This document shows, piece after piece, positions 1-10,001 of a stretch of 64,000 bases of DNA. The stretch's first letter is position 1; each line of letters starts with the position of its first letter. The position numbers and the translations under genes were made by a program. The stretch comes from Diploptera punctata (Eukaryota > Arthropoda > Insecta > Blattodea > Blaberidae): contig JASPKZ010004563.1 of NCBI GenBank assembly GCA_030220185.1, positions 341,501 through 405,500 on the forward strand. The letters are read 5' to 3'. Below the pieces are notes generated by a model. That model was not told the DNA's origin. It searched no databases and saw nothing but the letters and a program-made list of their open reading frames with translations.

Positions 1-360
1 AAATGTTAATGTTTTCTATTAGATTTAACCAATTTGATGTAATGAACACACAGTGCCCTCTAGCGGTGACATTTGCAGATTCACTGCAATTAAAATTAAT
101 ACGTTAGAGTGCAAACAGGGTGCGCGCGACAAAAATATGACTGTATCAATACACACAAACCAAACACAAATAATTATAATCTATCTGACTCCTACATCAA
201 ACAAACAGGGTCATGGATCGATTCTCATTCAACAACACACCATTTAAACCTTTCGTGAAAAACTTCAGTGCATATTTAGACCAAAATCTTAATTGAAAGA
301 TTGATTTAAAAGGAACTTGTAAAAATATATATTCGATCTTTCAATTTAAGTAGACTCTGT
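1..360. other. A+T-rich stretch, nothing recognised
   Basis: No gene, RNA or repeat that I recognise. A short motif, CATGGATCGATTC, recurs near 3063, too little to define a family. Confidence 0.4.
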
Positions 361-475
361 CTGCTACCATCGAATCTATGGGTTCATGGCCGCGCATATA
401 CAAGCTCTCCATACATCACTATCCTGAGCTAATGTTTTCCATTTAACCCCTGTATAATCTACTTCCCTCCTCTAT
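361..475 (-). mobile_element. LINE-A 3'-end fragment
   Basis: Reverse complement of the terminal LINE-A coding segment (the part that reads DVWRAYVRAAMNLRV in better copies), recognisable from ATGGCCGCGC and CATAAGCTCTCCATACATC-like stretches. It is cut off at about 475 where an opposite-strand LINE-A copy begins. Non-functional fragment. Confidence 0.75.
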
Positions 476-548
476 TGTTAAATTTTGTATTAGAACATGT
501 CATAAAATCATTGGAGAATGAAGAAGGCCTACAACTCAATGGCATTAA

Positions 549-813
549 CCCATTCGCTTCAGGTTTAAATGTTCAATGTATTTCCCCAGAAATCGAATTT
601 AAGTCATCATAAATTACATTGTCTAATTTCAGATATTCAAAAGAAACAAAAGATAACGGTACTTCATATCACAATAAGGGTGAAGGCAAAAAAAAATCCT
701 CTACTATTCATAAATGTTAATGAAAGGTTACCCTGCCAAGGGATGTACAAAATATTGCAAAATATATAACAGCAGAGTTAAGCGAGTGTACCTCGTCTTC
801 TGAGGCGAATGGG
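549..813. mobile_element. piggyBac-like MITE, 265 bp
   Basis: It is flanked on both sides by TTAA (545-548 and 814-817). The termini are inverted: CCCATTCGCTTCAG at the left and the complement of CCCATTCGCCTCAG at the right, 13 of 14 matching. CCC termini with TTAA duplication are typical of the piggyBac superfamily. Removing the element and one TTAA restores an open LINE-A frame across the joint (QLNGINRLLVYADD), so this is a clean filled site. There is no transposase inside; the short ORF there is not meaningful. Confidence 0.8.
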
Positions 814-1263
814 TTAATAGGCTGTTAGTTTATGCTGATGATGTAGTACTACTGGGCGATAGCGAGAAGATACTAAGGGCCAACACACACTCTCTATTGA
901 ATAACACTAAGAATTTGGCACTGCAAGTAAACATCAATAAAACTAAATATATGTTTACACATAGAAATGCATTATATAATGGAAATGGACAACTGATGAA
1001 AAATGAACGAAATTTTGAAGAAGTGGCTGATTTCAAATATATAGGAACATAATTATAAACATGATGAGATGCACAAACAAATTAAACATAGATTAATTCT
1101 TGAAATGCATGTTATTACGCATTACAGGGACTCTTGTCGTCCCAACTCCTTTCAAAAGCGTTAAACTAAAAATATATAAAACAGTTATTCTCCCAGTTAT
1201 ATTACATGGATGCGAAAAATGGACTCTTACTTTAAGGGAGGAAAGAAGATTACGAGTATTTGA

Positions 1264-1265
<2 letters not shown>

Positions 1266-1316
<51 letters not shown>

Positions 1317-1842
1317 CTTTATTTTAGCTGGCAGAGTTAAGGCCATAAGCCCTTCTCTTCCACTCAATCAACGAATAGTAGAATTATGCAAAAATTACGT
1401 ACATATTACAATTTTAAGATATTATTAAAATACAGACTAAACAAAATACAATGATGATGTAATCTAATACTAGCTAATACTAACAAAAACATAGAATATA
1501 ATAAAATTAAAATGATATAAAATAAAGTAAGTAGCTCCCTAGATGATTATTAATGGAATGCTCTATATAGTTGTTATGCAGTTTAATGTTTTCATTGTGT
1601 CGAACTTAAGATATCAGTTAATTTGGATTAAAATAATGATAGCGATTGACAGTCCCTGATATGACTGGGAAGTGAGTTCCACGCTCTAGTCATAGATATT
1701 GTGTAAGATCCAGAGTATAGACATGACCTATGCTGTGGTATCAAAAGTAAAGAAGAGTCTTGTGACCCTCTTCCTAAATTGTGATGAGCCGATAAATTTT
1801 GAAAACGTGTTGTTAAATAACTTGGTAAATATGTGTGCAGAA
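1266..1842 (-). mobile_element. LINE-B 3' fragment with (ATT)n tail
   Basis: On the minus strand a reading frame (about 1840 down to 1630) gives SSLLLIPQHR, YSGSYTISMTRAWNSLPSHIRDC, the typical WNSLP end of CR1/Jockey-like RT proteins. It is followed by a 3' UTR ending in CTTAACTCTGCCAGCTAAAAT and an (ATT)n tail (AAT on plus, 1265-1316). AGAATA occurs at both junctions and looks like a short target duplication within LINE-A. 5' truncated. Confidence 0.8.
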
Positions 1843-1913
1843 TAGAGTTTTTAGGAATCTTTTTAAGCCAAAAAGAGATGAACAGATAACAAAATAGAAA
1901 AAATAACATTATT

Positions 1914-2251
1914 GCCCACCGCTGTGGTCTCGAGGTAGCGTGCTGCCTTGTCACGCAGCGGGCCCGGGTTCAATTCCCGGTCGGGGCAGTTTTTCTGGGT
2001 TAGGTTTTTATCGGGGTTTTTCCTCACCTGTAAGACAAATGTCAGGAAAACTTTAAGGCCCAAATGGTTCCCGAAATCACATGGCCGTCATCATCATCTT
2101 TATCATTATCATCATCATCCTTCACCGGTGTGGAAAGCAACGGGAAGCTACCACACCTACAATTCCCCAGTAAAGGTGCAAGCATAGCATGAAAATGCTA
2201 TGATTGCAGTGAAAGACCTGCCCTCGGGCAGAATTACTATGGATGGATGGA
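1914..2251 (+). mobile_element. SINE-1 (tRNA-derived), full-length
   Basis: It begins CCACCGCTGTGGTCTCGAGG, with a box-B match GGGTTCAATTCCC (one change from GGTTCGATTCC). The body is GGTTTTTATCGGGGTTTTTC and an ATCATC-rich stretch, the conserved CACCGGTGTGGAAAGCAACG, a GCATAGCATGAAAATGCTAT palindrome, and a GGATGGATGG end. It lies within the LINE-A copy. The CACCTACAATTCCC core helps recognise the other copies. Confidence 0.9.
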
Positions 2252-2572
2252 TAGTGAACTACTCGTACATGATATGTATAGGAAGCCAAATATAATAAGA
2301 ACAGTTAAGTGTCGTAGCTGCAATAGGGAGGACATTCGGCATGTATGGACGATGAAAGAGGTGCATAGAAGCTTCTGGTAGGAAAACCAGAGGGAAACGA
2401 CCATCTGGTAGACCAGTGGGAGAATAACAGTATCCATGATTTGAGAGAAGTGGATTATACAGGGGATGATTGGAAAACATTCGCTCAGGTTAGGGATGTA
2501 TGGAGTGCTTATGTCCGCGCGGCAATGGGTTCGATAGAGCCAGTGGGTTAGTTAGTTAGTTAGTTAGTTATT

Positions 2573-3056
2573 ATCTACTTCCCTCAAATGTTATTCGCAC
2601 ATCTCATTCTTGGTCTACCAACTGGGCGCTTTTCCATCTGGTTTTCCTACAAGAAGCTTCCATGCTCCTCTTTAATTCCCCATTCGTGCCACATGTCCTG
2701 ACCATAGCAGTCTATGAGACTTAACAGTTCTTATTACATCTGGCGTCCTATAAAGACCATGTAGTACATTGTTATTAAGTCTTCTGCATTCACCTGTCTG
2801 TTCATCTCTCTTTGGTCCAAAATTTTGGTAAGAACTTTATTCTCAAATACTTCTAATCTCCTTCCCTCCCTTAAAGTAAGAGTCCACGTTTCACATCCAT
2901 ATAATATAACTGGTAGAATAACAGATTTATATTTTCAGTTTAATGTTTCTTTGAGAGAAGTTGGGACATCAAGAGTCTCTGTAATAAATAATAGAATTAA
3001 TTTCCAGAATTGGGCCTATTTTTTATTTCTTTGTGCATCTCATTCCTGTTTGTAAA
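2573..3056 (-). mobile_element. LINE-A fragment, inverted against the previous copy
   Basis: The minus strand gives the RT tail in order from about 3040 to 2575 (YNRFILGRNDE, YGCETWTLTLREGRR, FEN, LFWTKERDEQTGE, GHVARM-like, KPDGKA). It lacks the last 60-100 bp of the family and abuts the (TTAG)n tail of the plus-strand copy, so the two form a tail-to-tail pair. Several frameshifts. Confidence 0.8.
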
Positions 3057-3445
3057 CCGAGTCATGGATCGATTCAATTCCCATTTTTCATTCAATGCCT
3101 CACTTATTAGCGAGCAGACCTGTTCTAAAATATTTACGTGAATTCCCGATCACTTGCGTCCTCCGGTCAACCTTCCAAACAGCGTTTTCACGTGAGTACG
3201 TCTTTATATTTGCGTCCACAGTGGGAGGCAATCCAGAAAACTGATAGCAAAATCGGCGGATACAGTTTGGTGTTGCATGTACATATTTATCCAAAATGTA
3301 ATTACACCACTCGATAGATAAAGGATCAATGAATTCGTTGCGCTGAGTGTGGATTGTGACGCATCGCGAGCGGCGGAGGGTAAGCGCCCCCGTTTTGCGG
3401 TCGTTTCGTTGCATCACATAATTTTCGTTTAATATATTTTGTCTC
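3057..3445 (-). other. Low-copy-looking stretch with an unexplained open frame
   Basis: The minus strand is open from about 3546 to 3100. The 3' two thirds (NEFIDPLSIEWCNYIL..., RRFCYQFSGLPPTVDA) lies outside the adjacent SINE-2 and is not low complexity. I do not recognise the protein. No start, splice or promoter signal ties it to a gene. It may be part of an exon, an unrecognised transposon, or chance. Confidence 0.25.
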
Positions 3446-3720
3446 GGAAAACTAGTGGTTAGCTCCTCGCCTCTGGTTCCGAGGGTCGTGGGTTCAAACC
3501 TGGCCGGGCTCGATGGATTTTTAGGACGGAAAAATCCAAGGGGCAAGTCCTTCGGGAGGCACTTTAAGCCGTGGGTCCCGAGTCTGAATATTTCTAGGCT
3601 CGTAAAAGATGCTTAAGCCTGAATAAAGAGGACTGTGAGCCAAATTTATCGACATCAACGTCCTAGTAATACCTTAGTTACCTGTTAGATGTCTCATTGA
3701 CCGTGTTGACCGCATGCCAT
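3446..3720 (+). mobile_element. SINE-2 (tRNA-derived), partial and diverged
   Basis: It contains GACTAGTGGTT-like head sequence (ACTAGTGGTTAGCTCC), box-B-like GGGTTCAAACCTGG, and the SINE-2 body TTAGGACGGAAAAATCCAAG, TTTAAGCCGTGGGTCCCGAG and CGTCCTAGTA. The 3' part after about 3680 no longer matches the copies at 9.6, 11.0 and 45.8 kb. Confidence 0.8.
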
Positions 3721-3819
3721 CCATGACATGTACGAGCAAATAAGGTAACTAAAAGAATAACTTGCGCTAGTAACTGCTTAAAGAGGAGAGGCTGTGTATC
3801 AACAATGGACTACGCCATT

Positions 3820-4572
<753 letters not shown>

Positions 4573-5782
4573 TACTAGCTAATACCCGGCGTGCGCTGCT
4601 ACGCCTAAATAAATTGTGTTTTTATGTTTAATTGAATAAGTAAAGAGAAATATATATATTGCAATTATTTTTTCATACTCCGTGCTGATTATCCACCGTT
4701 ACCCGGGAAACTGCTTATCCCGATCTTCTTGGCATAAATGAGCTGAAAGATAAAGATGGTTATTGTCATTATCATAAGTAATGCCACGAGTGATTTCCAA
4801 ATTATCGATAAATTCACGACTCACGAAGTGAGGAGTGAATTTATCTAGAGAATTTGGAAATCAAGAGTGGCATTTGTTAGGACTATTTAACGAATAAAAT
4901 AAAGCTGTTTACTCACAAATCATTATTTAACTACAGTTATTTAAAAATATTTTTATATTTAAAGTAAACGGTGATGTTTGAAAACTAATGAGAAACGATA
5001 GGTAGCCTACGCTTCTACTGCTTCTTTTGTTTATCACTGCAACCAGATCATACTATTTATTGCCAAAGGAACGCAATATTGTAAGAATGCTCTCTAGTGG
5101 AGAAAAAATGAAACACATCAATCTGTATATTAATTCATTTTTGATGTCGTATACATTTAAGAAAGTGCAAACAGTGGTTTCTTTTTTTGGTGGTATAATC
5201 AATTGCTACAAATGTTGACATGTAAGCACTATTATATACAATCTGGTAGCCGTATTTGTTATAGGCTCAGTCACTGCAAAATAACGGTCAGACCTGTTCA
5301 GAATATTAAAAAGGAGGAGCTTTGCTTAATATATGATAATCCTAACGTTGATAATTATTTCGTGAAACACGTCTCTGATTGGTTGTAATACAGAAATCAT
5401 TGAAACGTGATTGGTCATTGACTCCCATTTGGGGCATGAGTTAAATAGTCAGTAAAATATATACATATGCTGTCGTGAACTTTTTTGTGGAATTTTTTGA
5501 GATATTCAATTCAGTGTACATTAATTTTGTGTACGTTATAGTTTAGGCAGCGTAAGCCATTTAAACGTCCAAAAATTTCCGAAAAACACGTTTTTCATTA
5601 CAAAGCGCAATTTTTAAGGGCGAAAGGATCGGAATTACAACTCTCTTATAGCCTAAAACCTTCCCGGGAAACTTCTGAACATTTTGCAAAAAGCCCCATC
5701 ACAATCGAATGAACGGTATGGCAGTGCATAAAGGACAAACAGACAGACAGACATACATACATTCGTTTTTACATATATAGAT
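4573..5782 (+). repeat. Repeat X copy, interrupted by a TC-element
   Basis: It starts CTAATACCCGGCG...TACGCCTAAATAAAT and ends ...CAGACAGACATACATACATTCG and a short A/T end. A second copy lies inverted at 25660-26205, sharing GATCTTCTTGGCAT, GGCAGCGTAAGCCATTT, AACACG and AAAATTTTGCAAAAAGC-like blocks. The second copy lacks the 4774-5448 insertion. No protein is evident. The class is undetermined; it could be a LINE 3' end or a non-autonomous element. Confidence 0.7.
4774..5448 (+). mobile_element. TC-element copy 1 (675 bp, non-autonomous)
   Basis: The element begins ATAAGTAATGCCACG and ends CATGAGTTAAATAG, with TC on both sides (4772-4773, 5449-5450). Its left 100 bp forms a long imperfect hairpin (GCCACGAGTGATTTCCAAATT against AATTTGGAAATCAAGAGTGGC, about 4782-4873). 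The uninterrupted repeat X copy at 25.7-26.2 kb shows the empty site. Other copies are at 24.6, 44.2 and 61.6 kb. No coding capacity is visible. Confidence 0.8.
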
Positions 5783-5822
5783 TAATCAAGTTGCAGATAA
5801 TTCTTGATTGTCATTATAATAT

Positions 5823-5906
5823 AATTTAACCTGGTAAAGTGGAAGAGAAGACCTTACGATCTTAAGTCCATCAGGTAAAATAAACTATTATTACTATTAT
5901 TATTAC
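5823..5906 (+). mobile_element. LINE-B 3' terminus with (ATT)n tail, split by SINE-1
   Basis: It reads TAATTTAACCTGGTAAAGTG, GAAGAGAAGACC and TTAAGTCCATCAGGTAAAAT, then the (ATT)n tail begins. SINE-1 at 5907 sits inside this tail and the (ATT)n resumes at 6256-6313. Confidence 0.7.
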
Positions 5907-6255
5907 GTCCACCGCTGTGGTCTCGAGGTAGCGTGCTGCCTTGTCACGCAGCGGGCCTGGGTTCGATCCCCGGTCGGGACAGTTTTTCTGGGTGAGGTTT
6001 TTATCGGGGTTTTTCCTCACCTGTAAAGACAAATGTCAGGAAAACTTTAAGGCCCAAACGGTCCCCGAAATCATATGGCCATCATCTTCCTTATCATTAT
6101 CATCATCCTTATCATTATCATCATCATCATCCTTCACCGGTGTGGAAAGCAACGGGAAGCTACCACACCTACAATTCCCTAGTAAAGCTGCAAGAATAGC
6201 ATGAAAATGCTATGATTGCAGTAAAGAACCTGCCCTCGGGCAGAATTACTATGAG
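5907..6255 (+). mobile_element. SINE-1, full-length
   Basis: It runs from GTCCACCGCTGTGGTCTCGA to the GGGCAGAATTACTATG end, with box B GGGTTCGATCCCC and the CACCGGTGTGGAAAGCAACG core. It is inserted in an (ATT)n tract, so its target duplication cannot be delimited. Confidence 0.92.

Positions 6256-6313
<58 letters not shown>
6256..6313 (+). repeat. (ATT)n microsatellite
   Basis: About 19 ATT units, probably the remainder of the LINE-B tail beyond the SINE-1 insertion. The open frames of polyasparagine here are artefacts. Confidence 0.9.
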
Positions 6314-6315
<2 letters not shown>

Positions 6316-6965
6316 TTGGACCACATCAATAGAATGATGCAAACAAAATATCGGGATGTTTAAACAATACTGTTTGGAAAAATGAAAATTTAAGAATAGA
6401 TACAAAAGTAAGAATTTACAAATCTGTCATAAGACCAGTTCTAACATATGGTTGTGAATGCCGAACAGAAACTCAAAAAACAAAACAAATCAATGAAACA
6501 ACCGAAATGAAAGTTTTAAGGAAAATCGTAGGAAAATCCCTGAGACAGAAAATTCGCAGCTCTGTTATTAGAGAAGAATGTGAAATTGAACCTATAAACC
6601 TCTGGATAAATGATTGAAGACTAAACTGGAACGACCACATAGATAGATTGGAGAACAGTAGATTAGTGAAGAAAGTACGTGACTGGACACCTCAGCAGAA
6701 AAGGCCTTTAGGACGACCACAACTACGATGGAAGGACGTCACCATACCCCGGACCTGTAGTGAATGAACACGCAACAAGCTGCCAGCTTTCATACATAGA
6801 GGAAGAAGAAGAAGAATCAATAGAATGGATAACAATAGAATTCCGAAACAGATGCTTCATTACAAACCACTAGGGCGAAGAAATGTTGGAAGACCCAGTA
6901 AAAGATGGATAGACAATTCTAACATGAGATCGGAACAGAGCAGCAGGTCTAATCCTTGATGCTGA
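6314..6965 (+). mobile_element. LINE fragment (HINRMDNNRIPKQM type) split by another LINE
   Basis: The pieces at 6314-6336 and 6828-6965 join to read DHINRMDNNRIPKQMLHYKP followed by GRRNVGRPSKRW, an RT C-terminal tail related to LINE-C. The 479-bp insertion between them is flanked by an exact 12-bp duplication, ATCAATAGAATG. Confidence 0.8.
6337..6815 (+). mobile_element. 5'-truncated LINE with (GAA)n tail
   Basis: It encodes an RT tail remnant (TYGCECRTETQKTKQ, EMKVLRKIVGKSLRQK, EECEIEPINLWIN) and then QQKRPLGRPQLRWKDV. It ends in GGAAGAAGAAGAAGA. The perfect 12-bp target duplication (6325-6336 and 6816-6827) proves retrotransposition of a truncated copy. One in-frame stop is visible after LWIND. 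Confidence 0.85.
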
Positions 6966-7059
6966 TGATAATGATTATTTTGCTATTAGTATTAATAGTA
7001 CTAGAAATATAAAGAAACTGTATATTGTAAACAGAAGAAGAGTTTTTTAACACATTTTC
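6966..7059. other. Short A+T-rich spacer
   Basis: Contains an ATGATAATGATTATT run that may be the decayed tail of the preceding LINE. Nothing else seen. Confidence 0.4.
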
Positions 7060-7490
7060 ACGGAACATTTTCCTATAAGAAATTCCCATGCCCCTCTTTA
7101 ATACCCCATTAGTGCCACGTGACTCAATCTTCGAGACTTAACTGATCTTATTATATCTGGTTTCCCATAAAAATCATGTAGCTCACTGTTATGTAGTTTT
7201 CTACATTCACTTATCAATTCATCACTTTTTTGCACCAAAACTTTTCCTACGGACTTTGTTCTCAAATACTCGCAATCTTTTCTCGTCCCATGTTTCGCAT
7301 CCATATACTATAAATGGGATAATGACAGTTTTCTAAATTTTCAGTTTAACCTTTCTTTGGGGGGTGGAGTTGGAACGTCAAGAGTCCTTGTAATGTACAA
7401 TAACATGCATTTCCAGAATTAAGCATATGTTTAATTTCTTCCTGTGCCTCATTTCTGCTTGTAATTATTGTTGCTAGGTATTTGAATTCT
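7060..7490 (-). mobile_element. LINE-A fragment
   Basis: The minus strand from about 7490 to 7060 covers the FKYLATIITSRNE region through WDEKRLRVFENKVR, RKLHNSELHDFYGKPDIIR and SRRLSHVALMGY. Frameshifts are present, for example at GGGGGGTGGAG near 7360. Confidence 0.8.
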
Positions 7491-7764
7491 TAGAGAAAAA
7501 AATACCAACTTGAAATGGTGAGCAGAACCGACTGTTGATATTAATACATGAGCCGATGTTTGCACTCTGGTGGTCAAACATCCAATTACACATTAATTTG
7601 ACTTGGTATAACTAATTGCTACTTGATTCAGGACAACTTCACAAATTAAACTTGTGCAGTTCCTCAAAGAATGAGACATTGCAAAGCGCATGCAAGATAT
7701 CAGACATCCAGTTACATAAATTCACTCTGTTAAAAAATGCAGAGAAAATTGACTTGCTTTAATG
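7491..7764. other. No recognised feature
   Basis: No coding pattern or repeat identified between two LINE-A fragments. Confidence 0.4.
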
Positions 7765-8182
7765 GATTTTAAGGAAGAGCAAAGAGTATTTGAAAATAAA
7801 GTTTCGAAGGAAAATTGTTGTGCTAAAGAAATACGAACAGATATGTGAACGGGAAATAAATAAAATAACAGTGAACTACATGATCTTTGTAGGAAACCAG
7901 ATGTAATAAGAAAAGCTATGTCTCGTAGACCGCGATAGGCAGGACAAGTGGCACGAATGAGGCATGAAACATGATCATGGAAACTTCTTGTAGGGAAAAC
8001 CAGAGGGGAAACCGCCCAATAAGAAAGCCAAGAATGAGGTGGAAGAAAAACATTAACCATGATTTGAGGGAAGTAGATGACACACATGATGATTAGAAAA
8101 CATCAACTCATGATAGGGATGTATGGATAGTTTATGTCTGCGCGGCCATGAACCTACGGGTGTGATTTGGTTAGTTAGGTGT
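7765..8182 (+). mobile_element. LINE-A 3' fragment
   Basis: It starts near EEQRVFENKVSKEN and runs through the GHVARM-like segment, PSKKAKNEVEEKH-like tail and MNLRV, ending in TTAGTTAGG. Frameshifts throughout. Plus-strand partner of the minus-strand fragment at 7.1 kb. Confidence 0.8.
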
Positions 8183-8466
8183 GAAATATTTTAGACGCCC
8201 GGCGCGCGATGGAATCTGAACAATGGGGAAGTGTTATTACTTGAGAACGCTATAAAACACCTCAAATGTTTAATATATCTGTGACGCCAGACATGATCTG
8301 AACAGTAAATTTAATCTCTTATTACTTAACACCAGGGGTGTATAACATTTCTACGTTCATCGCGATTTATCACATCTCCCTGCGCCACAACCGAAGACCA
8401 AACAATTGTGACTACATCAGGATTTGAAATTTCAAACAGAAAATTTGATGTCGGCTCCTAGATTAC
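8183..8466. other. No recognised feature
   Basis: A short GCGCGCGATGG patch lies near 8200. Nothing else supports an annotation. Confidence 0.4.
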
Positions 8467-8897
8467 CTAACAAAGCAACTATCAACAACTGCATGATGAA
8501 ACCTACCTTGAAATTTCTCCCAGAGAACCGTTGTGATGTACAAAGACCGTGTTCAAAAATTATCTGCCGTTTTTAACTGCAAGGTAGTAAAATCGAGCGC
8601 CAAATCTCTCATTTAAACTTTAGGGAAGTAATACAACTCCTGAATTGGTAGAATGGATAACTCTCACTACCTGCCATCCGAGTCGCGTCCCGCTTGACTT
8701 CATTCCGCTCTTACTCAAGCAGGGAGACTACCTACCCCGTACAGTGTGTTAGAATTGCTGGATTCTGGCTTTGATTTTGGTGTTCTGCAGTTAAAAAGGC
8801 AGATTTTTTCGTTACGACATTAGTACGTCAAAATGCTTCTCCGGAAGAAATTTCAAGATAGGTTTCTGCACGTAATGGTTGACAGTTCCCTTGTTAG
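8467..8897. mobile_element. Long-TIR MITE (431 bp), copy 1
   Basis: The ends are imperfect inverted repeats of about 57 bp, starting CTAACAA and containing GAAACCTAYCTTGAAATTTC on both arms. A second inverted pair lies inside (CTGCCGTTTTTAACTGCA against CTGCAGTTAAAAAGGCAG). A related copy occupies 59638-60043. No transposase. The superfamily is not determined because no clear target duplication is visible. Confidence 0.7.
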
Positions 8898-8904
8898 AAA
8901 TATC

Positions 8905-9190
8905 ACCACCATCAACATAGTACGTTACGAATTTAGGCCACTTGTTGACCTGTTTCGGCCTCAATAAAAACGCCATCCAAAAGTCTTTTGAGTGGACGTC
9001 CTGGTCTTCTTTTTCCTGCAGGTTGATAGTTAAACATTTGTTGTGTATCCTGTGATCCTCCATTCGATGAAAATGTTGCATCCATCTTGAAAATGTTGCA
9101 TTTGAAATGTTGTTTTCTAAAGGTTCCATGTGTAATTCTTCTAAGATGTATTCTGTTAGATATAATTATATTGTTTTCTAACCGCAATTA
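8905..9190 (-). mobile_element. LINE-C 3' fragment
   Basis: The minus strand reads TFSKWMQHFHRMEDHRI and, with a frameshift, QPAGKRRPGRPLKRLLDGVF and IEAETGQQVA. This is the same C-terminal tail as the better copy at 31.7-32.2 kb, running off into an A+T-rich end near 8905. Confidence 0.8.
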
Positions 9191-9471
9191 TAGAAACACG
9201 AGTATAGAAAATAGAATCAGGGACCTGTAGATGTGTTTTTACAAATAAAACTAATGTAACTGCGGCATTATATCGTTTAAGTACAAAAGGGAAGCTCAGA
9301 CAATAACAGTAAAAACAGAGCAATAAAATGGTTATTCAGAGGAACGCATGGCCTCCTGGATAATTGGCGTACGGAGAGATTACAATTAAATGCGGGGCGC
9401 AGATGGGACGTTAAGTGACGTCAACATATCTCACGGTCCCACCTGTGTCATGTGACCTTTGTGCATCAACA
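9191..9471. other. No recognised feature
   Basis: No open frame or repeat of note before the (AAT)n tract at 9472. Confidence 0.4.
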
Positions 9472-9474
9472 TAC

Positions 9475-9538
<64 letters not shown>
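9472..9538. repeat. (AAT)n microsatellite
   Basis: About 22 perfect AAT units. Confidence 0.95.
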
Positions 9539-9556
9539 TTATAAAGCATAGAAATC

Positions 9557-9966
9557 GGCCGCGGTGGACTAGTGGTTATGCTCCTTGCCTCTGGTCCCAA
9601 GGGTCGCGGGTTCAAACCCGGCCGGGGTCGATGGATTTTTTTAGGACGGAAAAATCCAAGGAGCAAGTCCTCCGGGAGGGACTTTAAGCCGTGGGTCCCG
9701 AGTCTGAAGATTTTCAGGCTCGTAAAAAATCCTTAAGCCTGAATGAAAAGGCCTCTAAGCAAAATTTACCGATTTTTCCCGTCCTAGTACTACCTTGGTT
9801 TCCTAGATGTCAGTATGAGGCGGAACGCTGACCACGTACCACTCAAAAATGACATCTATACGAAAACAAGTGCAACTAAATTAGTATGGTTCAAATTCTT
9901 CCCTGTAGGGGGAGGGCGCCTAAATCTCTGTAAAGGGAAAACATAGGCTTACAATACAAAAAATAC
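9557..9966 (+). mobile_element. SINE-2, full-length
   Basis: Head GGCCGCGGTGGACTAGTGGT with box B GGGTTCAAACCCGG, body GACGGAAAAATCCAAGGAGC and TTTAAGCCGTGGGTCCCGAG, then GATGTCAGTATGAGGCGGAA, CTGTAGGGGGAG, and a TACAATACAA-type A-rich end. About 410 bp. It matches the copies at 11.0 kb and (inverted) 45.8 kb along its length. Confidence 0.92.
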
Positions 9967-10001
9967 AATAAAGCATAGAATTGAAGTGAGTAGAAAAAAT
10001 A

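Larger units (their letters stand above)
476..2572 (+). mobile_element. LINE-A non-LTR retrotransposon copy, split by three later insertions
   Basis: The coding remnant reads through the reverse transcriptase catalytic segment (LLVYADDVVLL, YADD at 831-842), then YNGNG, FEEVADFKY, LHGCEKWTLTLREERRL, and after interruptions the RT tail to about 2530. It ends in the family's (TTAG)n tail at 2547-2570. The copy is 5' truncated and carries stops and frameshifts, for example just after FKYIGT near 1050. Three insertions break it: a TTAA-flanked MITE (549-813), LINE-B (about 1266-1842) and SINE-1 (about 1914-2251). LINE clade is not resolved; the C-terminal GHVARM...GRP region occurs in several non-LTR groups. 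Confidence 0.85.

Noticed and set aside
3100..3546. 148-codon frame as a complete gene
   Set aside because: Its first ~35 codons are antisense SINE-2. Only the remaining part is kept as an unexplained frame.
4573..5782. Repeat X as a Helitron, from its TAATACCC/CTAG-like ends
   Set aside because: No CTRR end with a 3' hairpin could be located at the outer boundary; left unclassified.
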